From Buddleja alternifolia (lineage: Eukaryota > Streptophyta > Magnoliopsida > Lamiales > Scrophulariaceae), in NCBI GenBank assembly GCA_019426215.1, contig CM033394.1, positions 1,550,001 to 1,614,000 of the forward strand: a stretch of DNA of 64,000 nt, given 5' to 3'. The translations under genes and the position numbers were made by a program. The notes under the pieces are model-generated. The model did no database searches. It saw only the letters and a program-made list of their open reading frames with translations, and was not told the DNA's origin. The number at the start of each line of letters is the position of its first letter. Position 1 is the stretch's first letter. Shown here in pieces: positions 10,070 through 21,372 of the stretch.

Positions 10070-12033
10070 GGCTCCGGTGTTTGCCAGTGAATGAAATCCA
10101 AATTGAGAATCAGATAACTGGTAATTAAATTTTCAGTTATCTCATTTCATAATAGTATTTAACGATATGTTTAATTCGTGCACATCTCCCAAGAAATGAA
10201 ATTCTCATTTGAAAACTTTCATTAAGTTCGCTTCATTTTTTTAATGGAGCTATTTGTATACGATGTGTCACCCAAATTTGTGAAGCGTTTATATTTAAAA
10301 AGTTAATGTTTTTTTAATATACTAACTATAATTTGTTACTCATAGTTAATATTTAAATACTAGCTATTAAAATAATAAATTAGTTTGACTATGACACGTC
10401 AAAACAATTGATGAAATAATGTGAAGTACAAATAGTACATTACTATAAAAATATATATTTATAGAAATATATATTTTATGTAAAATAAATTAAAATATAT
10501 GATTTTATAAGGATATTATACTTAGATGTATAGATGTATACACATATATACATAATATATATATATATATACTCACACACAAATACATGTTTATACATAT
10601 ATCTTATTATGTAAACAAATATATCTATACAAGTGCTACATATATATATATATATATATATATATAAATTGTATACATATATAGACATATTGATTTATAT
10701 AGTATATTTTTTTATATGATGAAATATAATATTATATATATAAATAGTATTTTTTATTGATATAATATGAATATTAGAATTGTCTTGCAAGTTTTAATTT
10801 TAGATTCCTTTGAAAAAGGGAATAAGAAACCCTCAAAAAATTAAGGCTATGTTTGTTTCTATTTTTGAGGGTTATTTTGTGAAAAAGTTTATTGAGAGTT
10901 GTGTACTTTGGCGAGAATGTGTTTGGATCAACTATTTTGGAGTAATATTTGGATGATTTTTTGGTGAAATTGTGTTTGGTTTTGTTTTCATATAGAACAA
11001 AAATCACTGTAGCATTCAAATCATGTCAGTTTTTGTCTGAAAAAGTTGTGTTACTAATTAATTAATGTTTGAAATATGTAGTATAATATACATTTTTAAT
11101 GATTGTTATATATATATATATATGTATAGATATATTATGATTGATGGAATTATATATATAAGAGTGTATTACATTGTGTAATATATAGATATATTATGAT
11201 ATACATTATACATATAATATACTATATGTATGATACATATACATATTATACACTATACAATATAATATATTATAACAAATCAAAGTATTTATATGCATAT
11301 AGTCATGTATACGTATGTATAAGTATATATTTTATGCTTATATATATATATATGTATAAGTGTAAATTATAATTATTATTTTAGAATGAAAATGAGAATT
11401 AATATTTGGAAGGAAGGACTATACACATCACATATATTGCAATATTGCATTAATGCAAGACTCTTCCCATACATAATTTTTTCTTAATAACATATAGAGA
11501 TAATGAGCAATGAGTATTAAAATAATTTTAAATATTCATTGACCTGTTTACATTTTTTATTTGTCGATTTCATTATCATTTTCTTGTTCAGTTTAAAAGA
11601 AATCAGATATTATTAGTAAAACAATTGAATTAAATGTGTGAAGTAATTATGTATTTTCTTAGCAAAGTAACACACTGTGTCATTCTAGTTCAGGGAACCC
11701 ACATGTAAAAAGGTAAATTATTGTGTGAAAAACACAATTGTGCTCTATATATAGGCTTAGGTTGTAGATGTAATAAACATTTTGGTCAAAATTTTCAAGT
11801 ACTATCTAACCAAATAAAATGAGACCAAACACATGTTGGCCAAAAATTTGGCCAAAGTATATGGTAAAAATAGAAACAAAAAGGTTTTATATTCCTTGTT
11901 TGGGTGCAGGATTCTCTGATTGAGGAATCCGATTGTTTTTTCAGAATTAAAGCAATCGTATCAAACACATTAATCTGATGTCAGACAATTAGATTCCAAG
12001 TTAAACTACTTTATCTGGCAAACAAAAGGAGCC
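10070..12033. mobile_element. PIF/Harbinger-like element, 1,964 bp, with TTA target duplication
   Basis: The left end reads GGCTCCGGTGTTTGCCAG. The right end in reverse reads GGCTCCTTTTGTTTGCCAG. Both sides carry TTA (10067-10069 and 12034-12036), and the empty site in copy A (8786-8788) has one TTA. A 3-bp TTA duplication with GGC-type termini is typical of PIF/Harbinger and Tourist elements. No transposase is visible. The interior is AT-rich, with long TA microsatellites at about 10540-10720 and 11110-11350, so it is non-autonomous. Confidence 0.8.
10850..11885. mobile_element. Possible nested TIR element
   Basis: Inside the Harbinger-like element, GGCTATGTTTGTTTCTATTTTTG (about 10847-10869, at its core TTTGTTTCTATTTTT) faces an inverted copy GGTAAAAATAGAAACAAAAAGG near 11862-11884. 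This suggests a second, nested insertion. Target duplications are not clear. Confidence 0.4.
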
Positions 12034-12260
12034 TTAGCCTTTAAAAGCGAGTTATATGTCCTGATTTAATTTTTATGTGGAGTCTAAGAATTGTGAACAC
12101 CACTAGTTAAAACAGGGGCTATTTAAAGGCTTCCCCACAATATTCCTTCATAATTAACGGTGTCGAATCGATTTAATACTATCACCTAAAAGATCTTTGT
12201 CAATTAAATGTCACCTTTTTCATTTCTTATTTAAAAAATAAATTTAAATGGCACCTAAAA
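12034..12260 (+). repeat. Segmental duplication, copy B, right part
   Basis: Continues the match to copy A from the TTA at 12034 (GCCTTTAAAAGCGAGTTATA) through to AAATGGCACC at about 12255. It provides the empty site for the 180-bp insertion at 8926-9105. Confidence 0.8.
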
Positions 12261-12523
12261 ATTGGGGTTTTTTTAATAAAATAACCAAAAAATTTGAATC
12301 ATTCATCAAACTAACCGATTTGTGAAGAGATTCTTCAAAGTAACCTAAAGGTGAATTGTTCATTCTAGTCCCTAGACTTTACTCCTAATCTCAAATCAGT
12401 CCCTCAGTTTTAAAATGTTTTACTTTAGTCCTTCTAAAGTCTTATAAAATATTTTTCGCCAAAAATTATTCTTATGCCCGAAATTTGTGAGTCATTTAGC
12501 AATCTTGGAGATCCTGCTCAAAA

Positions 12524-12540
12524 TGGTATGAGAGCCTAGG
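12524..12540 (+). other. Caulimovirid-type tRNA-Met primer-binding site
   Basis: TGGTATGAGAGCCTAGG matches the conserved pararetroviral minus-strand primer site TGGTATCAGAGC with one change in the core. It lies upstream of the viral reading frames, as expected. Confidence 0.7.
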
Positions 12541-12931
12541 TTTAATTTATGAAATATTTAAATTAGTTACATAAGAAGTCATTCTACCCCTAAGGAGGAG
12601 AATTAAAAAAAAATGGAACTGAACAATAGTTCGATCTATGAAAAAAATCAAGAGTATTTCCAGATTCTGGAAAACCAATGAGAAAAGAGGATCAATATTT
12701 TACTCTGAAAAACATTAAGGAGTATAAATATGACCCGAGAAGCGATTGCCAGATGTAAACGACCTCTGGAAGAAATCGATCTACAAAAGGAGAGCTAAGA
12801 TACTATCAAAGGAAGTTTGCTCTTCAAGACTAGCATATTGGAAATCTAGCGAGTAATGTTCAACTTGCAGAAATCCAAGGCAAATGGCCAGGGAAACCGA
12901 ATACAGGTAAATCTTTCCTTACGTTGACATT

Positions 12932-13150
12932 ATGAATTGGAAAAAAATTGAACCGGATACTTCTAAAATTTCTAAAGATCTTAGAGAAATACAAAAAACA
13001 GTTCAAGATTACGGACATAGGCTAAACCATCTACCTATGAAAATCAAAAACTTGAACCAGAAGCTTGAGGGAATCCTCAAGATCATTCTAGATCTAAATA
13101 GATCTATAACAGATCTAAAATCAATAGTACTAGATCTGAAAGAAAAATAA
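12932..13150 (+). pseudogene. Pararetroviral coiled-coil frame
   Basis: A 72-residue frame made largely of heptad-like leucine and isoleucine repeats (LREIQKTVQDYGHRLNHL and LEGILKIILDLNRSITDLKS). Coiled-coil segments before the coat domain are usual in caulimovirids. It is separated from the next frame by a stop at 13148. Upstream of it, 12613-12930 contains only short fragments. Confidence 0.5.
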
Positions 13151-13193
13151 GATATTACAGGAATGTCCAAATCAAAAAAGGAACGATTCAGCG

Positions 13194-14580
13194 ATGCACT
13201 TGGACGGGTACCCCTTCTACATCAGAAGGGAAAGGCTAAGGAGATTCCAAAGCCTAAGACACAGGAAGAAGTACTCATTGATATCCTTAGAAGTATTAAC
13301 TAATATGGATATATCAAGAGTAGATCCGTCTGATCTTCAAGAGTTAGCCGAGACTTTCTCGCAATTAAATGTTGTTGACTTGGTTAATATAAAAGCCCAA
13401 GAATTAGCATTGGGATTGCCCACGCCGGGAGAAAGTTCGGCATCAAATATTCCTCCACAGGATGAACCGATATGAGAAAGTGGTGATTTGCATACAAACG
13501 CAGAACCCGCTCTTAGAGGGGTAACATTTAGATCAAATACCGCAAGAAATCCAAATAGGATACCAGAATATACACCTTGGGCAAGGACTGTGTCACAATC
13601 CTTGAATCCATATGGTACTATCCTAAATTTGGATGTAAAAGATTTCAGGAACATCGATAAACTTCTCGATGAATGGGTAGCCTCTATGAAAATAGTTGCT
13701 ACTACCCTGGAACTCGATAAAAAAACTTCATTAGGTTAATGGAGTTAATCTTAGAAGGTTCTGTGAAGGTGGGTTGGGAACGCACCACAGAAGAATCGAA
13801 GCAAGAGGTTTTAGCCAGAGAATCTAAAAGAGCTATTGCAGATAGATTCAGAAGGATAACCAAATTAAATTTTATCAGAGATGGATACTTTGGTGAAAAC
13901 AATGTTGAGAGAACCAGAGAGTACACACAGGCACTCTATGGTCTTGAGCTAAGAAATATTTGTGTCATTGATGAATATATATATTGGTTTCGAAAATATT
14001 TCTTTCATGCGAACGCTAGTGCAGAAATCGTTGCACCTATGTTCTTTGCTAAAATTTGTAGTCCTTGGAGAGAAATGTTAATTCATTCTTACAAGGTCTC
14101 GGAAGGGCAGGTTGATACGGTCGCCACACGAATGTCTTTTTTAAAAGACAAATTGAAGGACTGGTGTCAACAAGCCGTTGTTCAGAAGAACATGAAAAAA
14201 CTTAGAGGAGAAATTAAGAAAACCCCTCTATGTTGCGACAATAATGATTTTTCGAAAATTATTGGAGAATCGATTGAGCAAAGAAATAAGATAAAACAAT
14301 TTGTTCGCTCTGATAACCTCAGTAACAAAAGGTGATCTTCTTTCAGACGAAAGTCTTGTTGGTCTAAATCTAAATCCTGATATTACAAATCTGGCCAAAA
14401 ATTCGGACCAACTAGGGTGTCTTCCCAAGGATCTCGAAGATCTGATGGAAGTCTACAAGATGAAATTTCAGAAGGGCTCACACCCGAACAAATAAAAGTT
14501 TTAAAGATTGTAACTGCTAGACATGTGGAGCTCGTGGCCACATTTCACCAGATTGTCCACAAAAGAGTGGTGAATTAAAA
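13194..14580 (+). pseudogene. Pararetroviral coat-protein region, broken
   Basis: Frames at 13194-13475, 13488-13739 and 13739-14335 follow one another with stops or shifts at about 13473, 13737 and 14333. The third has the alpha-helical capsid-type core (FRRITKLNFIRDGYFGENN, then LYGLELRNICVIDEYIYWF). At 14511-14566 a C-X2-C-X4-H-X4-C zinc knuckle can be read, but an in-frame stop falls between its first two cysteines. The tail after it is acidic and serine-rich near 14660-14720. The assignment rests on the knuckle and gene order. Confidence 0.65.
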
Positions 14581-15102
14581 CAATTTGAAGCCACTAATGA
14601 CATACTGGATGCAGTTTTTTATGGAAATTTGGTACCAGTTTACCAAGTCGAAAACATTCCCTCAGACGAAAGGTCTAAGAGGAAGAAATAGAGTCAGATG
14701 ATTCTTCAATCGAATCAGAGTAATAGTGTTATTTCAGGAACAAATAATGCCTGGAATTCCTATATATACGGTTTCTCAGCTTAGAACCGTTATCTCTGAC
14801 TTCAGAGAAAAAATGGAAAAAAAGTAGAACCATAATCCAACATTATGAATCTACTATTCAATTATTAGGCGAAACACCACTTCGTGCACGAAAAATAATT
14901 GAGCATAAGACTAAGATTCAAATCTGGTCAGAAAATGTTCATACTTTAGAGAGACTCATCGAGAGTATGACTAGAAATAATTGTTCTATATTCCAAGAAC
15001 GAAACAATCCTTTTTAATGGATACTCCAACAAAGGGGATAGGCTCCAAACATCGGACAGCCTTGCAGGATTCTTTTCCAAAGCATCAGTCTCAGATAAAA
15101 CT

Positions 15103-15877
15103 ATGGAAAAGATAATGAGGCAGAACTCTAACCTAAGAAAGTATGATGGATTTAGAGTCAGCGGAGTTAGCCAAATCTTAAACCAGATCGATTTAAATCA
15201 AAGGCGTCATAACATCCAATACAAAGTAAGTTCTAGGGAATTTGCAATTCCTATGGAATTAACAGGTAATGTAATGGATATGCAACTAATTCTTAAAAAA
15301 GAAATTCTGAAGGAATTAAGTAAGCTCAAAGAAAAAAGTAGTTGTTACTATGAACTGGATCCACATAGGGACTATTGAAGTAGTAATTAAAGCAACTTTT
15401 AAAGAAGGTGTTAATTCTCCGTTACACTTATTTATAATGGATAAGAGAATTAATAACTTGAGAGATGGTTGTCTTGGTATAATGGTAGGAAATTTATATG
15501 CAGGCAAACTCATGTTTGATATTCATCCAAGGATTGCATATAACCTAACTGACCAAGATTCCAGCCGAGTCTTAACCTTTCATCAAGATTTCAAGAGAAA
15601 TGATTTAACGAAAGAAGGGAATAGACTATATTCTATAACCTATAGAATCGCTTACGCACTTTCCAATACACATCATTCAGATTTGTTCATTCGGAAAGAG
15701 TATATTGAAATTCCAAGAATTTTCAAGGAATTTGCTAAAGTAATGTCACCCGATCTCATTCAAATACCAAGGATTGGTGAGGTTGATATCTTAATTAGAG
15801 ATCATCCAGTTCTAGACTGCTCAACGAGTACTAGAATAGATTTTGACAATAGAATGTCCTTTCAGAAGAAAGGATAA
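15103..15877 (+). pseudogene. Pararetroviral movement protein (30K family), broken
   Basis: Two overlapping frames, 15103-15378 and 15350-15877, in different phases. The second has the diagnostic 30K features: WIHIGTIEVVIKATFKEG, the invariant-type aspartate in LFIMDKRI, GNLYAGKLMFDIHP, and AYNLTDQDS. In caulimovirids this protein forms tubules through plasmodesmata. A frameshift near 15350-15378 splits the N-terminal segment from the core, and a stop at 15875 ends it. Confidence 0.75.
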
Positions 15878-15972
15878 GAGGTTTAAAAGGAAAGATATTA
15901 ATTGAATATTTAATTCTTCAAGTTATTCAGGTAAATAATGTAAAAATTAAATGCCCTGAAGGATGGAAAGAA

Positions 15973-16233
15973 GTGCAAGTTATATTTGACATTACAAAGA
16001 AAAATAATTATTTTCCTTGTGATGAGCTATACCACTTGCAGCAATCTACTGTTGGCAAATACGAATGCATGCTAGAAATAGCGGGCTATGAAGTATTTGT
16101 TACTGGAAAACCAGGACAAGACCAAGGAGTATTAACATTGGGATTAAGCTTCCTTGAAGAACACAAACCTTGGGGAAGAAAACAAAAAGGCATGGAATTC
16201 AGCCTGGATGGACATATTATTCAAATCGAATAA
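15973..16233 (+). pseudogene. Small pararetroviral frame before the protease
   Basis: An 86-residue frame that continues the viral coding region after the movement domain. I recognise no domain. Its TAA stop (16231-16233) is immediately followed by the ATG of the protease frame, a stop-start abutment common between caulimovirid ORFs. Confidence 0.5.
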
Positions 16234-17037
16234 ATGACCAGCCCCTTTTCTATATACATACCTATTGGTATGTTATATGAACAATTTAAGTCGGAATATT
16301 TTTCAGCTTATGTTGATTCGGGATCAGAGATTTGCACATCAAAACCTGGTATCTTTCCTAGCAATACTATGAAATCATTACCTATTATTGCAGGAAGAGA
16401 TTTTTCTCAGAAAATTCTTATACTTAACAAAGGTATAAGGGAAGCTTATATCATGATCGGAGGAGCATTTGGTACGCCTTGGGTCAAGGTGAAAATGCCA
16501 CCTATCTATTTTCATGATACTGGAGCAGATATTTTGCTTGGAAACAATTTTATTCAGACTTTTGCAAAATATATGCAAGATAACAACAAAAAATTGTTGA
16601 TATTCACTACTAATTGTGGTAATGAGATACAAGTTTTGCGGCGAGCAAAAGCTTTTAATAGGATTTTACCTATTAATTTTCGCAGCAAACGTGGTGATTT
16701 TATAAACAATGACTCCAAATTAACCCATCCTAAAATGCAGGATAAAAGGAAATTTGAAAAAGCTTTGTTGTCTTTCGGGCAACAAGGATATGAAGATTAT
16801 TGTGAAGATTCTCATCTGGTTTTTCCAAAAACTAATCTTCTTGAAAAAGCAAGAACCAAAGAACTAGATAAAGAAGGAATTTTCATTCTTAAGAATACTT
16901 TACAAGAAAAGAAATCTTGGAATAACCTTGACGAAGAAAATGTTAAAAGACTAATTCAAAGGAACTTCAATGAAAATCCTTTGGCTTGGTGGGAAAAGAA
17001 CAAAATCGAAGCTACTCTAAAAGTCAAAGAACAATAA
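16234..17037 (+). pseudogene. Pararetroviral aspartic protease region
   Basis: A 267-residue frame with AYVDSGSEIC near residue 27, the D-S-G retropepsin active site of caulimovirids, and FHDTGADILLGNNFI near residue 91, a second typical protease block. The C-terminal half is the charged linker to RT. A stop at 17035 separates it from RT. Confidence 0.8.
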
Positions 17038-17070
17038 AAGTATGAGTATGTTCGATATAAGTCAATCCAG

Positions 17071-17774
17071 ATGAATATGAAAGATAAGAAGGATATGCAG
17101 ACCATTATAAAAGAGCATATCGATCTTAGACTCATTGAACCTGGAGTCTCTGCTTACAGTAGTCCTGGTTTTCTAGTAAGAAACCATGGTGAAGTAAAAA
17201 GAGGAAAGGTAAGATTAGTAATCAACTATCAAGGTATCAATAAGATACTCGAGTTTGATGGTTACTACATTCCTAGCTGAGAACACTTAATTGATTGCAT
17301 TAAAGGTGCAAAAGTGTTTTCTAAATTTGATTGTAAATCTGGTTTCTATCAAATTAAGATGGAAAAGGAGTTTAGGAAATATACAGCGCTTTCTGCTCCA
17401 CAAGGAAATATATCTAGAATGTACTTCCTATGAGTTTGGCTAATGCACCCCAGATATATCAAAGAAAAATGGACAATCTATTTAAAGATTATTTTGAGTT
17501 TATGTTTGTCTGTATTGATGACATCCTAATTGCATCTAAAAATATGAAAGAACATATTAAACAACTTGAAATATTCTCTAATTCATGTTATAATGAAGGA
17601 TTAGCGCTTTCTGAGAAGAAAGCAAAAATTGGGGTTAATAAGATTGAATTACTTGGTATTCTTATTGACAAAAATGACATTAAACTCCAGGAACACATTG
17701 TGGAAAAAATACGCAATTTTCCTGATGTTCTGAAAAATAAAAAAACAGCTCCAAAGCTTTCTAGGAGTTGTTAA
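17071..17774 (+). pseudogene. Pararetroviral reverse transcriptase, broken
   Basis: The first part has LIEPGVSAYSSPGFLVRN and VRLVINYQGIN, RT motifs in a caulimovirid order. A TGA at 17278-17280 interrupts it. The frame shifts at about 17420-17430 before LANAPQIYQRKMDNLF. The catalytic box is CIDDILI at about 17512, where caulimovirids have YIDD: the tyrosine has become cysteine while both aspartates remain. Confidence 0.8.
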
Positions 17775-18088
17775 TTTTGCAGGAATCTTTATTAAAGATC
17801 TGGCAAAATACAGAAAGGATTTCCGACCTTTATTAAAAGAAACGGAAAGTATAAAATGGAAGTGGGAAGAAATTCACACTCAAAGAATTCGTGAGTTAAA
17901 ACAAGTTTGCAATAACTTGCCCAAACTCGCAATACCACAAGACAAGGATGATTTGATAGTTTATACAGATGCCAATAATTATAGATGGACAGCAATGCTC
18001 ATGAAACGGACAACTATAGAGGGAGAACCTTCTAGATACACGGAGGATTGTTCACTGAACAGCAAGCCAGAGTTTGGCACATAAACGA
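17775..18088 (+). pseudogene. Pararetroviral RNase H, truncated
   Basis: After a frameshift at about 17750, the connection domain (VNFAGIFIKDLAKYRKDF) and the first RNase H motif (IVYTDANNYRW) are readable, then another shift near 18040 and the block GLFTEQQARVWH. The domain ends abruptly at about 18088, where an unrelated TGTAACACCC sequence begins. Confidence 0.7.
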
Positions 18089-20170
18089 TGTAACACCCTT
18101 ACACGAAATACATAGATAATAAAAGCACACATTTATATGTTACTAATTCGATCATTATATACAAGAGGAAGCATCAACTTCACTAATTTCACAACGCTTA
18201 CACGTTGACATGGAAAAATAAATACACACATCTAGAAATTATACTTTACAAGAGACCAAAAAGAAACCCTAAATGATATGCAAATGATGAGTTGAGGGAG
18301 AAGGACTTGAAAATCAGCCAGCCGACCTTTGATCCATACTTCAACCTTATGCACACAACTTCACAGATCAACTCTATCTAAAGCTACAAAAGAAATATTG
18401 TGTTTGGTGAGTCGCAAACTCAGCAAGTATAATTAAGTACGAGATAATTGACATCCCATAAGCACACAAAATCAGCAACCAATCACTCATTTGAAGTCAC
18501 ATAAGAACGTAATCCATAATCATATCACATTCACTTCATATCATTCAGAAACACATGATGCACGTGCTTAGTTATTTTCTTTTACTGTTAATGGCCTGCT
18601 ATAACCAAGAGTAAGTCGTGATCACGAAAATGGCCATGGCACTCTGTAATTCATATAACACATGGGAGTTCAGTGAACTCGGGTGGCCGTACGGTACTCT
18701 GTGGTCCAGTTTTACTGAAAATTCTTTAACACATGACTCAAGGTTAATAGCAGCCATAACAGAGCCTCTTATCTCGAATGAATGCATTTTCATATCATAT
18801 ATTTCATTTTCATCAACAACATTTCCACCATGTTCAAGTTTATTACACAATGAATTTTATTCACCATATGCATTTCCATCATTCAATCATCATATAACCT
18901 CATTCATAACACCGTAAACGTCCCAATCACACAAGTAGACCAATAAAGAATTCATGTAGACATATCAATCAAAGCAATGGATGAGTCAATTATCAAGCCA
19001 CCCAATTATACTCACAAAAAGTGGCTTATCGAGATGTCTTCGTCTAGTTGACGTTCTCAGCTCCTCTTTTGGAATCTCGACCTACTAAACACATAAAAAT
19101 GCATAAATATCCTTAATATAGTACATTGAATAACATTGCATAATATTTTCAGATTTAATTTCCGATTCGATTTACGAAACAGGCTGTTCCGCACAGATTT
19201 TTCCCGAACCGGCACCCTATATTCAACTATTTTTATAAAATTCCCTGTTCACTAAAAAATTCTGAAATTTGGATTAATTCTCTATAACATGTTTATATAT
19301 CTACTGTAAAAGTTTTAGAGTGAAAAACAAATTTCTAGGTTAACTAAATAACCTCAAAACAGAAAAAGTTCTCAATTCAACCGAATAGGCTGGCAGTACT
19401 GTTCAACAATTTTTAGAAACTTCCACAAAACTCCAATACTTACAAATTTTGAGACCTAGTTCATAACATGGATATATACATACTCAAAAAATTTAGGGTA
19501 CTTTACCTTAGTGGATGTCTAAGAAGAACACTAAAATGACACAACTCCAAAACAGAGGACAGAATTTCGGTTCTTGGACTGAAGCGCACTGTTTGAGGGA
19601 TTCTAAAATTTTAGGCAATATCTATGAAAATTTAACTTCCATATAATTATTCCTTGATGTCTTAGGAAGAGTTTGAGTTAAAAATATCCGGATTTGGACC
19701 TGGTTTGATAGCCAAAATTGTGGTTGTACAAAAACTGCCAGACAGACTTTGTTTTGAAGGAGAAGAAAGGGTTTTGAAGTTATTTTTACCTGTATTTCTT
19801 CTCTAATTCGACCCCTAAGCCTCTAGAAGTATCCTTGGCTGACTTGGGACATAAAAATCAAGTTTATTTGCACCTTAAGAATTGGGGTAATTGGTTTAGC
19901 CACTTTATTTGCCAAGGTTGAAAGGTGTACCACTTCCAAGATGACACCTAAGCTCTTATGTAGATATCTTACCTACCTATTCATACATAGATAACTTATC
20001 TATATCTTGAAGAATTAAAACTTATACCAATCTGATATAGGAATTAAAATTTCTCTACACACACAAGCTAGTATATAGTTGGAGCATAATTTTAATTATA
20101 CTACCAAAGAGTAGAATATTTAGGGTCGAGCACAAATCGCGAAAATTGAATAACTTTCACCCCCATTTTC
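18089..20170. repeat. LTR-like non-coding repeat beginning TGTAACACCC
   Basis: The sequence starts TGTAACACCC, a terminus common in plant LTRs, exactly where the pararetrovirus stops. It contains a GGTGAGTCGCAAACTCAGCAAGTA block and diverged internal repeats (about 19255-19330, 19430-19500 and 19600-19690) of the kind seen in long plant gypsy LTRs. No second LTR, coding region or clear right end was found, so it may be a solo or truncated LTR. Confidence 0.45.
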
Positions 20171-20850
20171 CGTTGCGGTGGGCTTCATCCACATGCTCGT
20201 TCTGTTGGGTGAGTAAGTATCTTTTTCTTCTTCTTCTTCCTCTAAGTTGTCATTTTTGCTATATCTTTTAGATTTTTTGGGGCAATTTATTGATTATTTT
20301 GATGAAGATGAAAGACTTTTTCAGCAATACTTAGTGAGTAAGCATATATATATATATATATATATTAATATTCTTACTTACATACACATTAGCATTTCAT
20401 TCATATTTATTTTATTTGTCTTTTTCTTTTGCCATGATTAACGTGATAGCCCCCTGCCTGCATAAGGACAAGAAAACTTGTAGAGTTGCATGAGATTGTA
20501 CAATATGATCTAATAATAATCTCTTTCCATTTTTTTTGGCTTTTTTTTTTTTTGGAGAAAAAGAGCACTTTGAAGTATAATAAAATATGTATCATTCACT
20601 CAGCTTACACAATAAATATGCTTAAAGTGTGGTAAAGGATTTTATGAAAATATTTGTTTTACATAGTTACAGTATGTATAAGTGGATAATTCATGAATTT
20701 TGTGTAGGTGATCATCCATCCATATAATGGAAGAAAGTCCTCACATATCACCTGAAGCCAACAACTTTTGTCAATCACAAGGTCTATAATCTCTATAGTA
20801 CTTAGTTTATGATAATTTTAATTATGAAAATCATTAATGATAAATCATTG
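20170..20850. other. Non-genic sequence upstream of the UTP11 fragment
   Basis: Contains an open stretch near 20268-20332 (FLGQFIDYFDEDERLFQQYL) that could be an exon remnant but is not part of UTP11 as I know it, and a TA microsatellite at 20344-20365. Nothing else is supported. Confidence 0.3.
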
Positions 20851-20852
20851 AA

Positions 20853-21372
20853 AAGCTAAGTGGGATGCTGCATTCTCTTGGCAATCAGCCATCAAACAAA
20901 CATGTCTATAATGCCGATGACAAGTGAGTGATTAAGCCTTTCATGGTGATTTTTTAACATTTTCACACACAACATATTATACAATTGGAACAAAATATAC
21001 ATGGATATTTATCAATTTAGTTGTCCCTGAAGGTTCACTTAACTGATTCGTTGATGTGATAAATATGATTCATTTGCAGGAAGACAACGGGTTCTTACCG
21101 AGAGCTGGAGGCAAGAAAAGCAGAGTAAAAGAACTAGAGAAAATATACATGGACATGGCAATGCAGAAAGAGTTGCAGTACAAATAGTTTTGAATTCACA
21201 ATAATTACTTAATTTCATTTATTTTTCCAATAATGGATAGTCCTCATGTAAATACACTTTGCTGGTGCAAAAAAAGGGCAGGAAGCGAATACTTCGTGAA
21301 GATGAAATCGTTTCTCCCACCTCGAGACATGTGTTCAAGTGGAGGCAGGAACGTAAACGCCGAAGAGAGTAA
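20853..21372 (+). pseudogene. UTP11: UTP11 pseudogene fragment
   Basis: UTP11 is a U3 snoRNP subunit of the small-subunit processome in the nucleolus. Three exon-like pieces match its C-terminal half in order. Piece 1 (20853-20922) reads MLHSLGNQPSNKHVYNADD and ends at a GTGAGT donor. Piece 2 (21080-21171), after a TTTGCAG acceptor, reads SYRELEARK, and then, one base out of frame, RVKELEKIYMDMAMQKELQ. Piece 3 (21269-21372) reads KKGRKRILREDEIV, then VFKWRQERKR and a stop. The single-base loss near 21119, an acceptor lost before piece 3 (GTGCAA where GTGCAG is expected), a missing middle exon and a missing N-terminal half show that it is not functional. Retained introns mean it arose by DNA duplication, not by retroposition. 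Confidence 0.8.

Larger units (their letters stand above)
12524..18088 (+). mobile_element. Endogenous pararetrovirus (Caulimoviridae) relic, cavemo/solendovirus-like order
   Basis: Plus-strand order: tRNA-Met primer site (12524), degraded leader and small frames, coiled-coil/coat region with CCHC knuckle (12932-14580), 30K-type movement domain (15103-15877), small frame (15973-16233), aspartic protease (16234-17037), RT (17071-17774) and RNase H (to 18088). No integrase and no LTRs are present, which separates it from LTR retrotransposons. A coat region upstream of the movement domain is known from cavemoviruses and solendoviruses; badnaviruses and petuviruses have movement first. At least eight stops or shifts break it, a transactivator gene is not seen, and it is cut off inside RNase H. 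It cannot produce virus as it stands. Genus assignment is inference. Confidence 0.8.

Noticed and set aside
12524..18088. Reading the viral tract as a gypsy LTR retrotransposon
   Set aside because: It has a 30K movement domain, a tRNA-Met type primer site and no integrase or LTRs, all of which favour Caulimoviridae.
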